This document shows positions 1-8,761 of a stretch of 64,000 nucleotides of DNA, one piece after another. The translations under genes and the position numbers were made by a program. Numbering within the stretch: position 1 is the stretch's first letter; every line of letters begins with the position of its first letter. This DNA is from Pseudomonas sp. RC10 (GTDB lineage Bacteria > Pseudomonadota > Gammaproteobacteria > Pseudomonadales > Pseudomonadaceae): contig NZ_CP151650.1 in NCBI RefSeq assembly GCF_038397775.1, positions 496,001 to 560,000 on the forward strand. Reading direction: 5' to 3'. Under the pieces are notes generated by a model. It was not told the origin of the DNA. It saw only the letters and a list, made by a program, of their open reading frames with translations, and made no database searches.

Positions 1-829
1 TGACGATGGCATCAGGCTTGGCGCCAGCCAGACGAGCCGTGGTCAGGCCGAACAGGCGGTAGAACTCGCCCTCGCTCGGCAGCAGGCCGCCGGACATTCT
101 TTCCCGTTGCAGACGCAGCATGATCACCACGTCCACGTCTTTGAGGCCCTCGGTCAGGTCGGTGTAGACCTTCACGCCATACTGCTCGACGCCAATCGGC
201 AGCAGGGTTTTCGGCGCGACCACGCGGATGTCCGGGCAGCCCAGCGCCTTGAGCGCGATCATGTTCGAGCGCGCAACGCGGGAGTGCAGGATATCGCCGA
301 CGATGGCCACCGAGAGGTTCTTGAAATCACCCTTGTGGCGGCGGATGGTCAGCATGTCGAGCATGCCTTGCGTCGGATGTGCATGACGCCCGTCGCCGCC
401 GTTGATGATCGCCACCTGCGGGCAAACGTGCTCCGCGATGAAGTGCGCCGCGCCCGAATCGCCGTGACGTACGACGAACATGTCGGCGGCCATCGCCTCA
501 AGGTTGCGCAGGGTGTCGAACAGCGTCTCGCCCTTGCTGGTGGAGGACGTCGACACGTTCAGAGTGATGACGTCCGCTGACAGCCGCTGTGCCGCCAGTT
601 CGAATGTAGTGCGGGTGCGCGTCGAGTTCTCGAAGAACACGTTGCACACGGTTTTGCCGCGCAACAGCGGGACTTTCTTCACCGCCCGGGCGCCGACTTC
701 GAGGAACGAATCAGCGGTGTCGAGGATTTCGGTGAGCAGTTCGCGGGGCAAACCGTCGAGCGAGAGGAAATGTTGCAGCTGACCCTGATGGTTCAGTTGC
801 AGCGGGCGCTTGGCGTCGAGAGGCGTCAT
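1..829 (-). CDS. pyrB: Aspartate carbamoyltransferase catalytic chain, 3' end cut by window edge
   Basis: PyrB condenses carbamoyl phosphate with aspartate, the first committed step of pyrimidine synthesis, in the cytoplasm. The reading frame begins [13 protein letters not shown] at 829. It contains the carbamoyl-phosphate loop [13 protein letters not shown], followed by [12 protein letters not shown], both diagnostic for the family. About 276 codons are present; the family is about 334 residues, so roughly the last 60 are outside the window. The start lies 12 nt after the pyrR stop on the same strand, so the two are co-transcribed. In pseudomonads PyrB works in a complex with the inactive dihydroorotase PyrC', whose gene would lie beyond the left edge. 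Confidence 0.96.
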   Translation of the reverse strand, partial: MTPLDAKRPLQLNHQGQLQHFLSLDGLPRELLTEILDTADSFLEVGARAVKKVPLLRGKTVCNVFFENSTRTRTTFELAAQRLSADVITLNVSTSSTSKGETLFDTLRNLEAMAADMFVVRHGDSGAAHFIAEHVCPQVAIINGGDGRHAHPTQGMLDMLTIRRHKGDFKNLSVAIVGDILHSRVARSNMIALKALGCPDIRVVAPKTLLPIGVEQYGVKVYTDLTEGLKDVDVVIMLRLQRERMSGGLLPSEGEFYRLFGLTTARLAGAKPDAIV

Positions 830-841
830 CGCAAAGGACTC

Positions 842-1363
842 TTAGAGGGCGGCGGAATCGGTGGAAAGGTCTTGCAGCTCCAGCGTGAGCGGCGTCGGGC
901 CGGACAGCTTGACGCGTTCGTCTGGAGACAGATTCAGCGTCGCGCCGGTCACATTCGGACGAATCGGCAGCTCGGCAGCGTCCAGGTCCAGCAGCGACAC
1001 CAGCGTCACGCTAGCGGGGCGGCCATAGTCGAACAGTTCATTGAGGGCCGCGCGAATGGTGCGGCCGCTCATCAGCACGTCATCGATCAGCACCAGATGC
1101 TGGCCTTCGATCTCGAACGGCAGCTCCGACGGCCGCACTTGAGGGTGCAGGCCGTTCTGACTGAAATCGTCGCGATAGAAAGAAACGTCCAGCGTGCCCA
1201 GTGGCGACTGGCTGCCCAGCGCTTCGAGTAGGGCCTGCGCGACCCACACGCCGCCGGTACGGATGCCGATGAAGCGGGGTTCGCTGATGCCACGTTTGCT
1301 GAGGTGCGCGTTCAGATCGATTGCCATCTGGCTGATCAGGGCGGCGGGGTTGGGCAGGGTCAT
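842..1363 (-). CDS. pyrR: PyrR, pyrimidine regulatory protein / uracil phosphoribosyltransferase-like
   Basis: A 173-residue phosphoribosyltransferase-fold protein. The PRPP-binding loop is visible at residues 93-102 ([10 protein letters not shown]), and the fold start [10 protein letters not shown] is at 31-40. In this genus PyrR precedes pyrB and modulates pyrimidine gene expression; uracil phosphoribosyltransferase activity is known for Bacillus homologues but is not guaranteed here. The ATG at 1363 follows GGAGCC at ideal spacing. It is the upstream partner of pyrB (12-nt gap). I see no PyrR-type attenuator upstream, but it was not searched exhaustively. Confidence 0.93.
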   Translation of the reverse strand: MTLPNPAALISQMAIDLNAHLSKRGISEPRFIGIRTGGVWVAQALLEALGSQSPLGTLDVSFYRDDFSQNGLHPQVRPSELPFEIEGQHLVLIDDVLMSGRTIRAALNELFDYGRPASVTLVSLLDLDAAELPIRPNVTGATLNLSPDERVKLSGPTPLTLELQDLSTDSAAL

Positions 1364-1440
1364 AGTGGCTCCTTCAAGAACCCGGCCGTGGGGTTGCGGA
1401 CGGCAGGGCTAAAACTCGGATGTCGTGCAGTGTAAATCGC

Positions 1441-1881
1441 TCAGGTTTCAAACAGCGCGCCGTTGGCGTCCAGCCAGCCTTGCAGCAGCAATGCAGCCGC
1501 GATGGCGTCCACCGGATTGTCACGATAACTGCCACGCTGGCCGCCACGGGCCATGCGCTCGCCTTTGGCTTCGAAGGTCGTCAGACGCTCGTCGTGGGTG
1601 TAAACAGGAAGATTGAAGCGGCCATTGAGCTTGCGTGAGAACTTTTCGGCGCGGGCGCTCATCTCGCTGGGCGTACCGTCCATGTTCAGCGGCAGGCCGA
1701 CGACGATGGCGTCAGGCTTCCACTCAGTGATCAGGGCCTGCACCTTGTCCCAGTCGGGAACACCGTTTTGAGCTTTCAAAGTACAGAGTTCCCGGGCCTG
1801 GCCGGTGATCACCTGGCCGACGGCAACGCCGATTTGCCGAGTGCCGTAGTCGAAGCCCAGAAGCAGACGCAATGCAGCCAT
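1441..1881 (-). CDS. ruvX: RuvX/YqgF, Holliday junction resolvase-like nuclease (pre-16S rRNA processing)
   Basis: A 146-residue RNase H-fold protein of the YqgF family. In E. coli the family is linked to 5' maturation of 16S rRNA, and it was first named as a putative Holliday-junction resolvase. Visible motifs are the first acidic strand GFDYGTRQIGVA (residues 9-20), VVGLPLNMDGT, DERLTTFEA and the C-terminal NPVDAIAA. The start codon shares one base with the algH stop (TGATG), so translation is coupled. The length is normal for the family. Confidence 0.94.
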   Translation of the reverse strand: MAALRLLLGFDYGTRQIGVAVGQVITGQARELCTLKAQNGVPDWDKVQALITEWKPDAIVVGLPLNMDGTPSEMSARAEKFSRKLNGRFNLPVYTHDERLTTFEAKGERMARGGQRGSYRDNPVDAIAAALLLQGWLDANGALFET

Positions 1882-2450
1882 CAGGCGTGGCCCGCCTGGC
1901 TGGTCAGCAGATTCAGGTTGATGCCGAGTTTGGCGGCGGCGGCGTCGAGGCGGAGTTCGCTGTCGACTTCGAACAGAATAGCCGGATCGAACGCGCAGTT
2001 GAGCCAGGCGTTGGCGGCGAATTCAGCTTCCAGTTGGCCTGCGTCCCAGCCCGCGTACCCCAGCGTGATCAAATTCTGATCAGGGCCGTAGCCGTCAGCG
2101 ATGGAGAACAGCACGTCTTGCGAGGTGGACAGCGAGACGCCACCCAGGTCGACCGTGGCTTGGAAAATCTGGCCGGTCGGGTGCAGGACGAAGCCACGGT
2201 CGGTTTGCACCGGGCCGCCGACATGAATGGGGATGTGCTGACAACGGGCGGGCGGCGCCAATTCCGGTCGCAACTGTTCGAGAATATCGGCCAGCGACAG
2301 GCTTTGCGGTCGGTTAATCACCAGACCCATGGCGCCATTGGCGTTGTGCTCGACGATGTAGGTCAAGGTCTGAGCGAAGTTCTCATCGTGCATATGGGGC
2401 ATGGCGATCAGAAATTGGTGCTTGAGGTACGACGGAGTGACGTTTTTCAT
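1881..2450 (-). CDS. algH: AlgH/YqgE family protein (DUF179)
   Basis: A 189-residue cytoplasmic YqgE-family protein, called AlgH in P. aeruginosa because of a proposed link to alginate regulation; the biochemical role is unresolved. Conserved stretches are YLKHQFLIAMPHM at the start, GAMGLVINRP, GGPVQTDRGFVLHP and LGYAGWDAGQLEAE. I chose the ATG at 2450 (MKNVTPSYLK) rather than a longer in-frame start at 2486, because family members begin a few residues before YLKH. It is immediately followed by ruvX with overlapping codons, the usual algH-ruvX-pyrR-pyrB order. Confidence 0.93.
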   Translation of the reverse strand: MKNVTPSYLKHQFLIAMPHMHDENFAQTLTYIVEHNANGAMGLVINRPQSLSLADILEQLRPELAPPARCQHIPIHVGGPVQTDRGFVLHPTGQIFQATVDLGGVSLSTSQDVLFSIADGYGPDQNLITLGYAGWDAGQLEAEFAANAWLNCAFDPAILFEVDSELRLDAAAAKLGINLNLLTSQAGHA

Positions 2451-2581
2451 GAGCCCTAGTGTGGCGCCGTAGGGCTGATGTGACAACTGGCAGAACCGAC
2501 GCAGCGGGGGATAAATCGCGACGTGGGTCAGGTTTCATGTGTTGAGTCGCCGAGGCTGAAGCGATTTCACGGCGAATGACG

Positions 2582-2678
2582 CACCTGTAGGAGTGAGCTT
2601 GCTCGCGATAGCAGTATGTCTGCACCCAAGATGTTGATTGATCAACAGCAATCGCGAGCAAGCTCACTCCTACAGGTG
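2582..2678. repeat. REP doublet, family A (inverted pair)
   Basis: Two perfect 28-bp inverted arms (2582-2609 and 2651-2678) built on GTAGGAGTGAGCTTGCTCGC enclose a 41-bp spacer that itself contains a small palindrome around GTTGATTGATCAAC. It lies between tonB and algH, both on the minus strand. Similar pairs recur at 3741, 28855 and 39185 in this window. Pseudomonas REP elements of this kind are mobilised by REP-associated transposases and can act as 3' RNA stabilisers or terminators. Confidence 0.93.
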
Positions 2679-2691
2679 TTGATGTCTGGAC

Positions 2692-3594
2692 TCAATTACT
2701 GGAAAGCTTGTCCCCACGGGCGAATTTCCAGGTGCGGATGATTTCCAGTCGGTCGATGTCCGACAGGTCGCCGGTGAATGGCGCGAAGGGCGCGGCCAGT
2801 CGGACGATGCGCTGGGCTGCCTGATCCAGCAGCGGCTGCCCGGACGACTCCAGCACCAGCACTTCATATAAAGAGCCATCGCGGTTGATCGACACCATCA
2901 TCCGCAGGCTGCCGTAGATCTGCTGACGGCGGGCTTCTTCGGGGTAGTTGAGGTTGCCGATGCGCTCGATCTTCTTGCGCCAGTCCTCTTTGTACCAGGC
3001 GCCCTTGTCGCGCATGGTCGAGGCCGCGCTCAGGCGATGAATCTTCGGACGCTTGGCGTACGCCTGCTGCTCGTCGGCCAGCTCGGCTTCGAGGCTGGCG
3101 ATTTCGCTGTTCAGCTGCGTGCTGTCGAAGGTCGGCGCGGCTTTCTTAGGCTCTTCGGTTTTGACTTCGTCCCGTTTGGCGACGGTCTTTTCTTTCGCGG
3201 GTGCCTTGGTGGCGACGGCGGTCTTGGGCGCTTCCTGCTTCACCACCGGCTTGGCGGCAGGCGGCGGGGTCACCTTGTTGATCTGGGTGTCCTGATAAGG
3301 AGCGATTTCGGTGGTCTTCGGCACCGCTTTCTTGTCGAGGGTGCCGCTGCCCTGCTGGTTTTCCTGGGCAAGGAAGTCTGCGTCCTTCGGCTTGGTGTCG
3401 CTCTTGAAGGGGGCGAGAGTGATTTCCAGGGTCTGGCTGATGGTTTCGGGTTTGACGTAGGTGAATCCCACCCCAAGGATCAGCGCCACATGCACGAGGG
3501 CCGCGATCAGCAGGGTAAAACCCAGACGATCACGCGGGCGCACGTGGGTGCGGATCAGGGCCATCGGGAGATCACTGTCGACCGCCGCGTTCAT
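2692..3594 (-). CDS. tonB3: TonB-like energy transducer (TonB3 type)
   Basis: A 300-residue inner-membrane protein. It has a single N-terminal membrane anchor (about residues 25-47, LLIAALVHVALILGVGF), then a Pro/Lys-rich periplasmic linker (about 65-165) with repeated KAPAKEK-type runs. An Ala/Glu-rich stretch follows, then a C-terminal TonB domain (about 215-290, YPEEARRQQIYGSLRMMV and later EIIRTWKF). The family couples proton-motive force to outer-membrane events. At this position in P. aeruginosa, tonB3 is needed for twitching motility, which fits the adjacent pil-chp operon. The ATG at 3594 has GGAG about 5 nt upstream. Confidence 0.88.
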   Translation of the reverse strand: MNAAVDSDLPMALIRTHVRPRDRLGFTLLIAALVHVALILGVGFTYVKPETISQTLEITLAPFKSDTKPKDADFLAQENQQGSGTLDKKAVPKTTEIAPYQDTQINKVTPPPAAKPVVKQEAPKTAVATKAPAKEKTVAKRDEVKTEEPKKAAPTFDSTQLNSEIASLEAELADEQQAYAKRPKIHRLSAASTMRDKGAWYKEDWRKKIERIGNLNYPEEARRQQIYGSLRMMVSINRDGSLYEVLVLESSGQPLLDQAAQRIVRLAAPFAPFTGDLSDIDRLEIIRTWKFARGDKLSSN

Positions 3595-3740
3595 CGGCGC
3601 TCCGGAATCACATGAACCAGCATTGCGAAAACCAACCTAAGGCGAAATTCAGGCCGCGCATGATAACGCAATGTCAGGGGCGTCTTGGGGTTTGATGACG
3701 GCGGGCCGATTAGTGGGCAGAGCAATCGACGCATAGCACG

Positions 3741-3829
3741 TGTAGGAGTGAGCTTGCTCGCGATGTCGTTGGGCCGGCCACACATTCATTGACTGACACA
3801 CCGCTATCGCGAGCAAGCTCACTCCTACA
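3741..3829. repeat. REP doublet, family A (inverted pair)
   Basis: Two perfect 24-bp inverted arms (3741-3764 and 3806-3829) of the GTAGGAGTGAGCTTGCTCGC family. The element ends 10 bp after the gshB stop codon, so it falls in the 3' untranslated part of the gshB transcript, upstream of tonB. Confidence 0.92.
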
Positions 3830-3839
3830 GTGGAGAGGG

Positions 3840-4793
3840 TTACTTGGCCTTCAGCTTCTTGTCGATCGCATCCATCAGCAGCCCACCAATATCGGTGCCG
3901 TACGCATTGTCGATTTCGCGGATGCAGGTCGGGCTGGTGACGTTGATTTCGGTCAGGTGGTCGCCGATCACGTCCAGACCTACGAACAACAGGCCTTTTT
4001 CACGCAAGGTCGGGCCGATTTCGGCGGCGATCCAGCGGTCGCGGTCGCTCAGCGGGCGGGCTTCGCCACGGCCACCGGCCGCCAGATTGCCACGGGTTTC
4101 GCCCGCTGCCGGAATACGCGCCAGGCAGTACGGCACCGGCTCGCCATCGACCATCAGAATGCGCTTGTCGCCGTCCTTGATCGCTGGCAGGTAAGCCTGG
4201 GCCATGATCTGGTGCGCGCCGTTGACGGTCAGGGTTTCGAGAATCACCGACAGATTCGGGTCTTCGGCGCGGTGGCGGAAGATCGAGGTGCCGCCCATGC
4301 CGTCCAGCGGCTTGTAGATCACGTCGCCATGTTCGGCGGCGAAGGCCTTCAGAATGTCGGCGCGACGGCTCACCAGCGTGGGCGGCGTGCAGTGCGGGAA
4401 TTGCGTCGCGAACAGCTTCTCGTTGCAGTCGCGCAGGCTTTGCGGCTTGTTCACGATCAACGTGCCCGCACGTTCGGCCTGTTCCAGCAGATACGTGGTG
4501 TAGATGAAATCCATGTCGAACGGCGGATCCTTGCGCATCAGGATCACGTCCAGATCGTCGAGGCCGTTGTCGATTTCGGCTTCGAATTCGAACCAGTGCT
4601 CCGGGTTCGCGAAGACTTTCAGCGGTTTCATGCGGGCGCGGGCCTGACCGGCTACCTGATACAAATCCTGCTGTTCCATGTAGAACAGCGACCAGCCGCG
4701 CGCCTGCGCCGCCAGGAGCATGGCCAGCGAGCTGTCCTTTTTATAGGAGATGCGCTCGATAGGGTCCATGACAATGCCAACGCGAACGCTCAT
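3840..4793 (-). CDS. gshB: Glutathione synthetase
   Basis: GshB joins gamma-glutamylcysteine and glycine with ATP, the last step of glutathione synthesis, in the cytoplasm. The 317-residue protein begins MSVRVGIVMDPIERISYKKDSS, a typical GshB start. It carries the ATP-grasp elements VIYKPLDGMGGTSIFR and, near the end, INVTSPTCIREID. The length matches the family. I rejected a longer in-frame start at 4892, because the family begins at the ATG at 4793. It is transcribed divergently from pilG with a 263-bp gap that holds both promoters. Confidence 0.96.
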   Translation of the reverse strand: MSVRVGIVMDPIERISYKKDSSLAMLLAAQARGWSLFYMEQQDLYQVAGQARARMKPLKVFANPEHWFEFEAEIDNGLDDLDVILMRKDPPFDMDFIYTTYLLEQAERAGTLIVNKPQSLRDCNEKLFATQFPHCTPPTLVSRRADILKAFAAEHGDVIYKPLDGMGGTSIFRHRAEDPNLSVILETLTVNGAHQIMAQAYLPAIKDGDKRILMVDGEPVPYCLARIPAAGETRGNLAAGGRGEARPLSDRDRWIAAEIGPTLREKGLLFVGLDVIGDHLTEINVTSPTCIREIDNAYGTDIGGLLMDAIDKKLKAK

Positions 4794-5056
4794 GGGGTAT
4801 ATCCTCTGTCCGGTAATGGCCTGAGTGGGCCTGAAAATACGCGTCAGGGTGGCGCTGCGCTGGCTCGCGGTCAAGGGGCAAGCGTGGCGCATTTGCTTTA
4901 TGGATTGCGCCTTTAGAGTGTGCTAAAAAGGCTCGGCATCTGACGTCAGGTCAGTTGTCATATACCCCTCTAGATGGGGTTCAGCGATTCAAACAGCACC
5001 AGAAGCCAGGCAGAAGGCAAACCCATCTGAATCGCCTTGGCGATGGTAGAGCAGAT

Positions 5057-5467
5057 ATGGAACAGCATTCAGCCCCACTGAAAGTCATGATCATCGACGA
5101 CTCGCGCACGATTCGTCGGACCGCCGAGACGCTGTTGAAGAACGTCGGTTGTGAGGTGATCACCGCTGTCGATGGCTTCGATGCTCTGGCCAAGATCGCC
5201 GATAATCATCCAAGAATCATTTTTGTCGACATCATGATGCCCCGGCTGGACGGGTATCAGACCTGTGCGTTGATCAAGAACAACCGGGCATTCAAGTCTA
5301 CGCCGGTGATCATGTTGTCCTCCAGGGACGGGCTGTTCGATAAGGCCAAAGGGCGTATCGTCGGGTCCGATCAGTTTTTGACCAAGCCGTTTAGCAAGGA
5401 AGAGCTGCTCAGTGCGATCAAGGCCCACGTGCCGGGGTTCGTGGCAGTAGAACAACAACTATCTTGA
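5057..5467 (+). CDS. pilG: PilG, CheY-like response regulator of twitching motility
   Basis: A 136-residue stand-alone receiver domain. The acidic pair is Asp14-Asp15, the phosphoacceptor is Asp58 (FVDIMMPRLDG) and the conserved lysine is Lys111 (TKPFSK). In P. aeruginosa PilG is phosphorylated by ChpA and promotes pilus extension through the PilB side of the system and cAMP production. An in-frame start at 4955 exists, but the protein conserved in the family starts MEQHS at 5057. It is the first gene of the pilGHIJ-chpA-chpC operon. Confidence 0.95.
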   Translation: MEQHSAPLKVMIIDDSRTIRRTAETLLKNVGCEVITAVDGFDALAKIADNHPRIIFVDIMMPRLDGYQTCALIKNNRAFKSTPVIMLSSRDGLFDKAKGRIVGSDQFLTKPFSKEELLSAIKAHVPGFVAVEQQLS

Positions 5468-5512
5468 TGCCGTGCCTTCCGTGAGGGGCGGCTGTTTCTA
5501 TGGGGATGCACC

Positions 5513-5878
5513 ATGGCTCGAATTCTGATCGTCGACGACTCGCCGACCGAAATGTACAAGCTGACCGGGATGCTGGAAAAGCACGGTCATCAGGTGCTCA
5601 AGGCTGAAAACGGTGCCGATGGCGTCGCCCTGGCGCGTCAGGAAAAACCCGATGCGGTGCTGATGGACATCGTCATGCCCGGCCTGAACGGCTTCCAGGC
5701 CACCCGCCAACTGACTAAAGATGCCGACACCAACATGATCCCGGTGATCATGATCACCACCAAGGATCAGGAAACCGACAAGGTCTGGGGCAAGCGCCAG
5801 GGTGCGCGGGATTACCTGACCAAGCCGGTGGACGAAGAAACCCTCATGAAAACCCTGAACGCGGTGTTGGCGGGCTGA
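5513..5878 (+). CDS. pilH: PilH, CheY-like response regulator of twitching motility
   Basis: A 121-residue receiver-only protein with acidic pocket Asp8-Asp9, phosphoacceptor Asp52 (MDIVMPGLNG) and Lys104 (TKPVDE). In P. aeruginosa PilH opposes PilG, favouring pilus retraction or acting as a phosphate sink. It lies 45 bp after pilG and 16 bp before pilI on the same strand, in the canonical order. Confidence 0.95.
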   Translation: MARILIVDDSPTEMYKLTGMLEKHGHQVLKAENGADGVALARQEKPDAVLMDIVMPGLNGFQATRQLTKDADTNMIPVIMITTKDQETDKVWGKRQGARDYLTKPVDEETLMKTLNAVLAG

Positions 5879-5894
5879 AGGCCGGCCAGCGTCC

Positions 5895-6434
5895 ATGGCT
5901 CAGTCACAAACTGCCTTTCAACTGCTGCTCGACATCGACCAGCGGTGCCGCTCGTTGGCGGCCGGACTTCCGTTGCAGGAAACCCGGCAGCAAGGCTGGA
6001 GCGGCATCGGTTTTCGCATGGGCGAGCATTTGTACGTCGCGCCGATGGGCGAAGTCGACGAAATCCTGCATGAGCCTCGTTATGCCGCGCTGCCAGGCGT
6101 GAAGCCTTGGGTTCGGGGCATCGCCAACCTACGCGGGCGGTTGTTGCCGATCATGGATTTGCACGCTTTCTTCGGCCATGAACTGTCGCCCTTGCGTAAG
6201 CAGCGCCGGGTGCTGGTGATCGATCATCAGGACGTGTTCGCCGGTCTGCTGGTGGACGAAGTGTTGGGCATGCAGCACTTCAATGAGCGCAGCCTGATGC
6301 CGGAATCCTCTGACGACAGCGACCCCGACATTGCGCCCTACCTCCAAGGCCGTTTCCTGCGCGAGCAGGCTTGGCGGGTGTTCAGCCCCAGAGCGTTGGT
6401 GCAATCGCCGGGCTTCATGAATGTCGCCCTTTAA
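5895..6434 (+). CDS. pilI: PilI, CheW-like adaptor
   Basis: A 179-residue CheW-domain protein expected to link the receptor PilJ to the kinase ChpA. Recognisable CheW features are the hydrophobic strand YVAPMGEVDEIL, the segment WVRGIANLRGRLLPIMDL and VLVIDHQDVFAGLLVDEVLGM. Its start is 16 bp after the pilH stop. The 248-bp gap to pilJ, larger than elsewhere in the operon, is occupied by a REP doublet. Confidence 0.93.
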   Translation: MAQSQTAFQLLLDIDQRCRSLAAGLPLQETRQQGWSGIGFRMGEHLYVAPMGEVDEILHEPRYAALPGVKPWVRGIANLRGRLLPIMDLHAFFGHELSPLRKQRRVLVIDHQDVFAGLLVDEVLGMQHFNERSLMPESSDDSDPDIAPYLQGRFLREQAWRVFSPRALVQSPGFMNVAL

Positions 6435-6517
6435 TCCGCTTCGCCAGTCGCATGGGAGCGGCTGTGGCTTTTCCGGGCGTCTGCGCGGAAACGGTGAGTG
6501 GCGATCCACCGCGAACC

Positions 6518-6608
6518 CTGTAGGAGCTGGCTTGCTGGCGAACGCGACAGATCAGGCGCACACACGTTGCCTGTCACTCCGCTTTCGCCAGCAAGCCGGC
6601 TCCTACAG
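6518..6608. repeat. REP doublet, family B (inverted pair) inside the pil-chp operon
   Basis: Inverted arms of about 25 bp (6518-6542 and 6584-6608) built on GTAGGAGCTGGCTTGCTGGC, with one internal mismatch between arms. It sits in the 248-bp gap between pilI and pilJ, so it lies within the transcribed operon. It could alter mRNA processing or relative expression of pilGHI versus pilJ. Confidence 0.9.
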
Positions 6609-6682
6609 TAGATCGTGTGCATTCAGGACCGCTGCCCTGTCCGATGCGTTAAATAACCGAACGTCAGGCGGAGCCCTGAGCA

Positions 6683-8725
6683 ATGAGTAATACCGGCAAG
6701 TCACTGGAAGGCGCATTCAGCCGCTCGCAAATCATCGTGCTGTTCGTCTGCCTGATCATTTTCATCATGTTGCTGTTCGTCAACTTTGCGTACCTGAGCA
6801 CGCAATCCAACTACGACAAACAGTACATCGGCCACGCGGGCGAGCTGCGCGTGCTGTCCCAGCGCATCGCCAAGAACGCCACCGAAGCGGCGGCGGGCAA
6901 GGCTGCGGCCTTCAAACTGCTGGCCGACGCGCGCAACGATTTCGACACGCGCTGGGAATATCTGAAAAAGGGCGACAAAAACACAGGGCTTCCTGCGGCG
7001 CCGATCGAAGTCAGCGATGAGCTGAAAGCGGTGCAGAACGACTGGGAAAACCTGCGAAAAAGCACCGATGTCATTCTCTCCCGCGAGCAAACGGTGCTGT
7101 CCCTGCATCAGGTGGCTGCGACGTTGGCCGAGACCATCCCGCAATTGCAGATCGAGTCGGAAAAGGTCGTCGATATTCTGCTGCAAACACGCGCCCCGGC
7201 CAGCCAGGTCGCGCTCGCTCAGCGTCAGTCACTGCTGGCCGAGCGCATTCTCGGCGCCGTGAACACCGTGCTCTCGGGCGACGAAACCGCGGTTCAGGCC
7301 GCTGACGCGTTTGGTCGGGATGCCAGCCAATTTGGTCGCGTTCTCAACGGCATGCTGGAAGGCAACGCAACGCTGAAAATCACCCAGGTCGAAGACCGCG
7401 ACGCCCGCGCACGACTGGCCGAAATCGCCGAGCTGTTCCAGTTCGTGTCGGGATCGGTTGACGAAATTCTGGAAACGTCGCCGGAACTGCTCGATGTGCG
7501 CGAGTCGGCTGGCAACATTTTTACCCTGTCCCAAACGCTGCTTGACGAAGCGTCGGTGCTGGCGAACAGCTTCGAACACATGGCTGGCGGCCGGAAAGCC
7601 AACATCTACGTGGGCTATCTGTTGGGGCTGTTGGCGCTGGGGTCGATCATCCTGATCGGCCTGGTGATGGTGCGGGAAACCAACCGCCAGTTGCGCGAGA
7701 CCGCCGAGAAAAGCGAGCGCAACCAAACCGCGATCATGCGTTTGCTGGATGAAATCGAAGACTTGGCCGACGGCGACCTGACGGTGGCGGCATCGGTCAC
7801 CGAAGACTTCACCGGTGCCATCGCTGACTCGATCAATTACTCCATCGACCAGTTGCGCGAGCTGGTGGCGACCATCAACCTCACCGCCGAGCAGGTCTTC
7901 GGCGCGGTCAAGGACACTCAGACCACCGCGACCCAACTCGCCGCAGCGTCCGAGCATCAGGCGTTGCAGATTGCGGCAGCGTCCAACGCGATCAACGACA
8001 TGGCGATGTCCATCGATCAGGTCTCGGCCAACGCAGGCGAATCGGTGGCCGTGGCCGAGCGCTCTGTGGAAATTGCCAACAAGGGCAACGAGGTGGTGCA
8101 CAACACCATCAACGGCATGGACAACATTCGCGAACAGATTCAGGACACGTCCAAGCGCATCAAACGCTTGGGGGAGTCTTCTCAAGAAATTGGCGACATT
8201 GTCAGCCTGATCGACGACATTGCCGACCAGACCAACATCCTTGCGCTCAATGCCGCGATTCAGGCGTCTATGGCGGGAGATGCCGGTCGAGGCTTTGCGG
8301 TGGTGGCGGACGAGGTTCAGCGTCTGGCCGAGCGTTCATCGTCGGCGACCAAGCAGATTGAAACACTGGTCCGGGCGATTCAGAACGACACCAACGAGGC
8401 CGTCATCTCCATGGAGCAGACGACGACTGAGGTGGTGCGGGGCGCACGTTTGGCGCAGGATGCCGGTGTGGCGCTGGAGGAAATCGAAGGGGTCTCCAAA
8501 GTGCTGGCGGCGCTCGTCGAAAGCATCACCAACGCCGCGCAGCAGCAGGCCGCGCTGGGCCAGCAGATTTCGGCGACCATGACCGTGATACAGCAGACCA
8601 CCACGCAGACCACGTCGGGCACCGCAGCCACTGCGCAGAGCATGGGCAATCTGGCGAAGATGGCCAGCGAGATGCGTCGTTCGGTGTCCGGTTTTACACT
8701 GCCGCCATCGCGGGACTCACATTGA
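6683..8725 (+). CDS. pilJ: PilJ, methyl-accepting chemotaxis protein of the Pil-Chp system
   Basis: A 680-residue inner-membrane chemoreceptor. Membrane segments are at about residues 17-38 and 307-330, flanking a helical periplasmic sensor region. A HAMP region follows (about 330-400), then the MCP signalling domain, with the highly conserved hairpin tip at about 512-550 ([21 protein letters not shown] and [11 protein letters not shown]). PilJ senses type IV pilus state in P. aeruginosa. It is separated from chpA by only 36 bp, so the methyltransferase gene pilK that lies here in PAO1 is absent. Confidence 0.95.
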   Translation: MSNTGKSLEGAFSRSQIIVLFVCLIIFIMLLFVNFAYLSTQSNYDKQYIGHAGELRVLSQRIAKNATEAAAGKAAAFKLLADARNDFDTRWEYLKKGDKNTGLPAAPIEVSDELKAVQNDWENLRKSTDVILSREQTVLSLHQVAATLAETIPQLQIESEKVVDILLQTRAPASQVALAQRQSLLAERILGAVNTVLSGDETAVQAADAFGRDASQFGRVLNGMLEGNATLKITQVEDRDARARLAEIAELFQFVSGSVDEILETSPELLDVRESAGNIFTLSQTLLDEASVLANSFEHMAGGRKANIYVGYLLGLLALGSIILIGLVMVRETNRQLRETAEKSERNQTAIMRLLDEIEDLADGDLTVAASVTEDFTGAIADSINYSIDQLRELVATINLTAEQVFGAVKDTQTTATQLAAASEHQALQIAAASNAINDMAMSIDQVSANAGESVAVAERSVEIANKGNEVVHNTINGMDNIREQIQDTSKRIKRLGESSQEIGDIVSLIDDIADQTNILALNAAIQASMAGDAGRGFAVVADEVQRLAERSSSATKQIETLVRAIQNDTNEAVISMEQTTTEVVRGARLAQDAGVALEEIEGVSKVLAALVESITNAAQQQAALGQQISATMTVIQQTTTQTTSGTAATAQSMGNLAKMASEMRRSVSGFTLPPSRDSH

Positions 8726-8761
8726 TCGTCAGGTCACAGGACTTGGGCAACTGGAGCCACC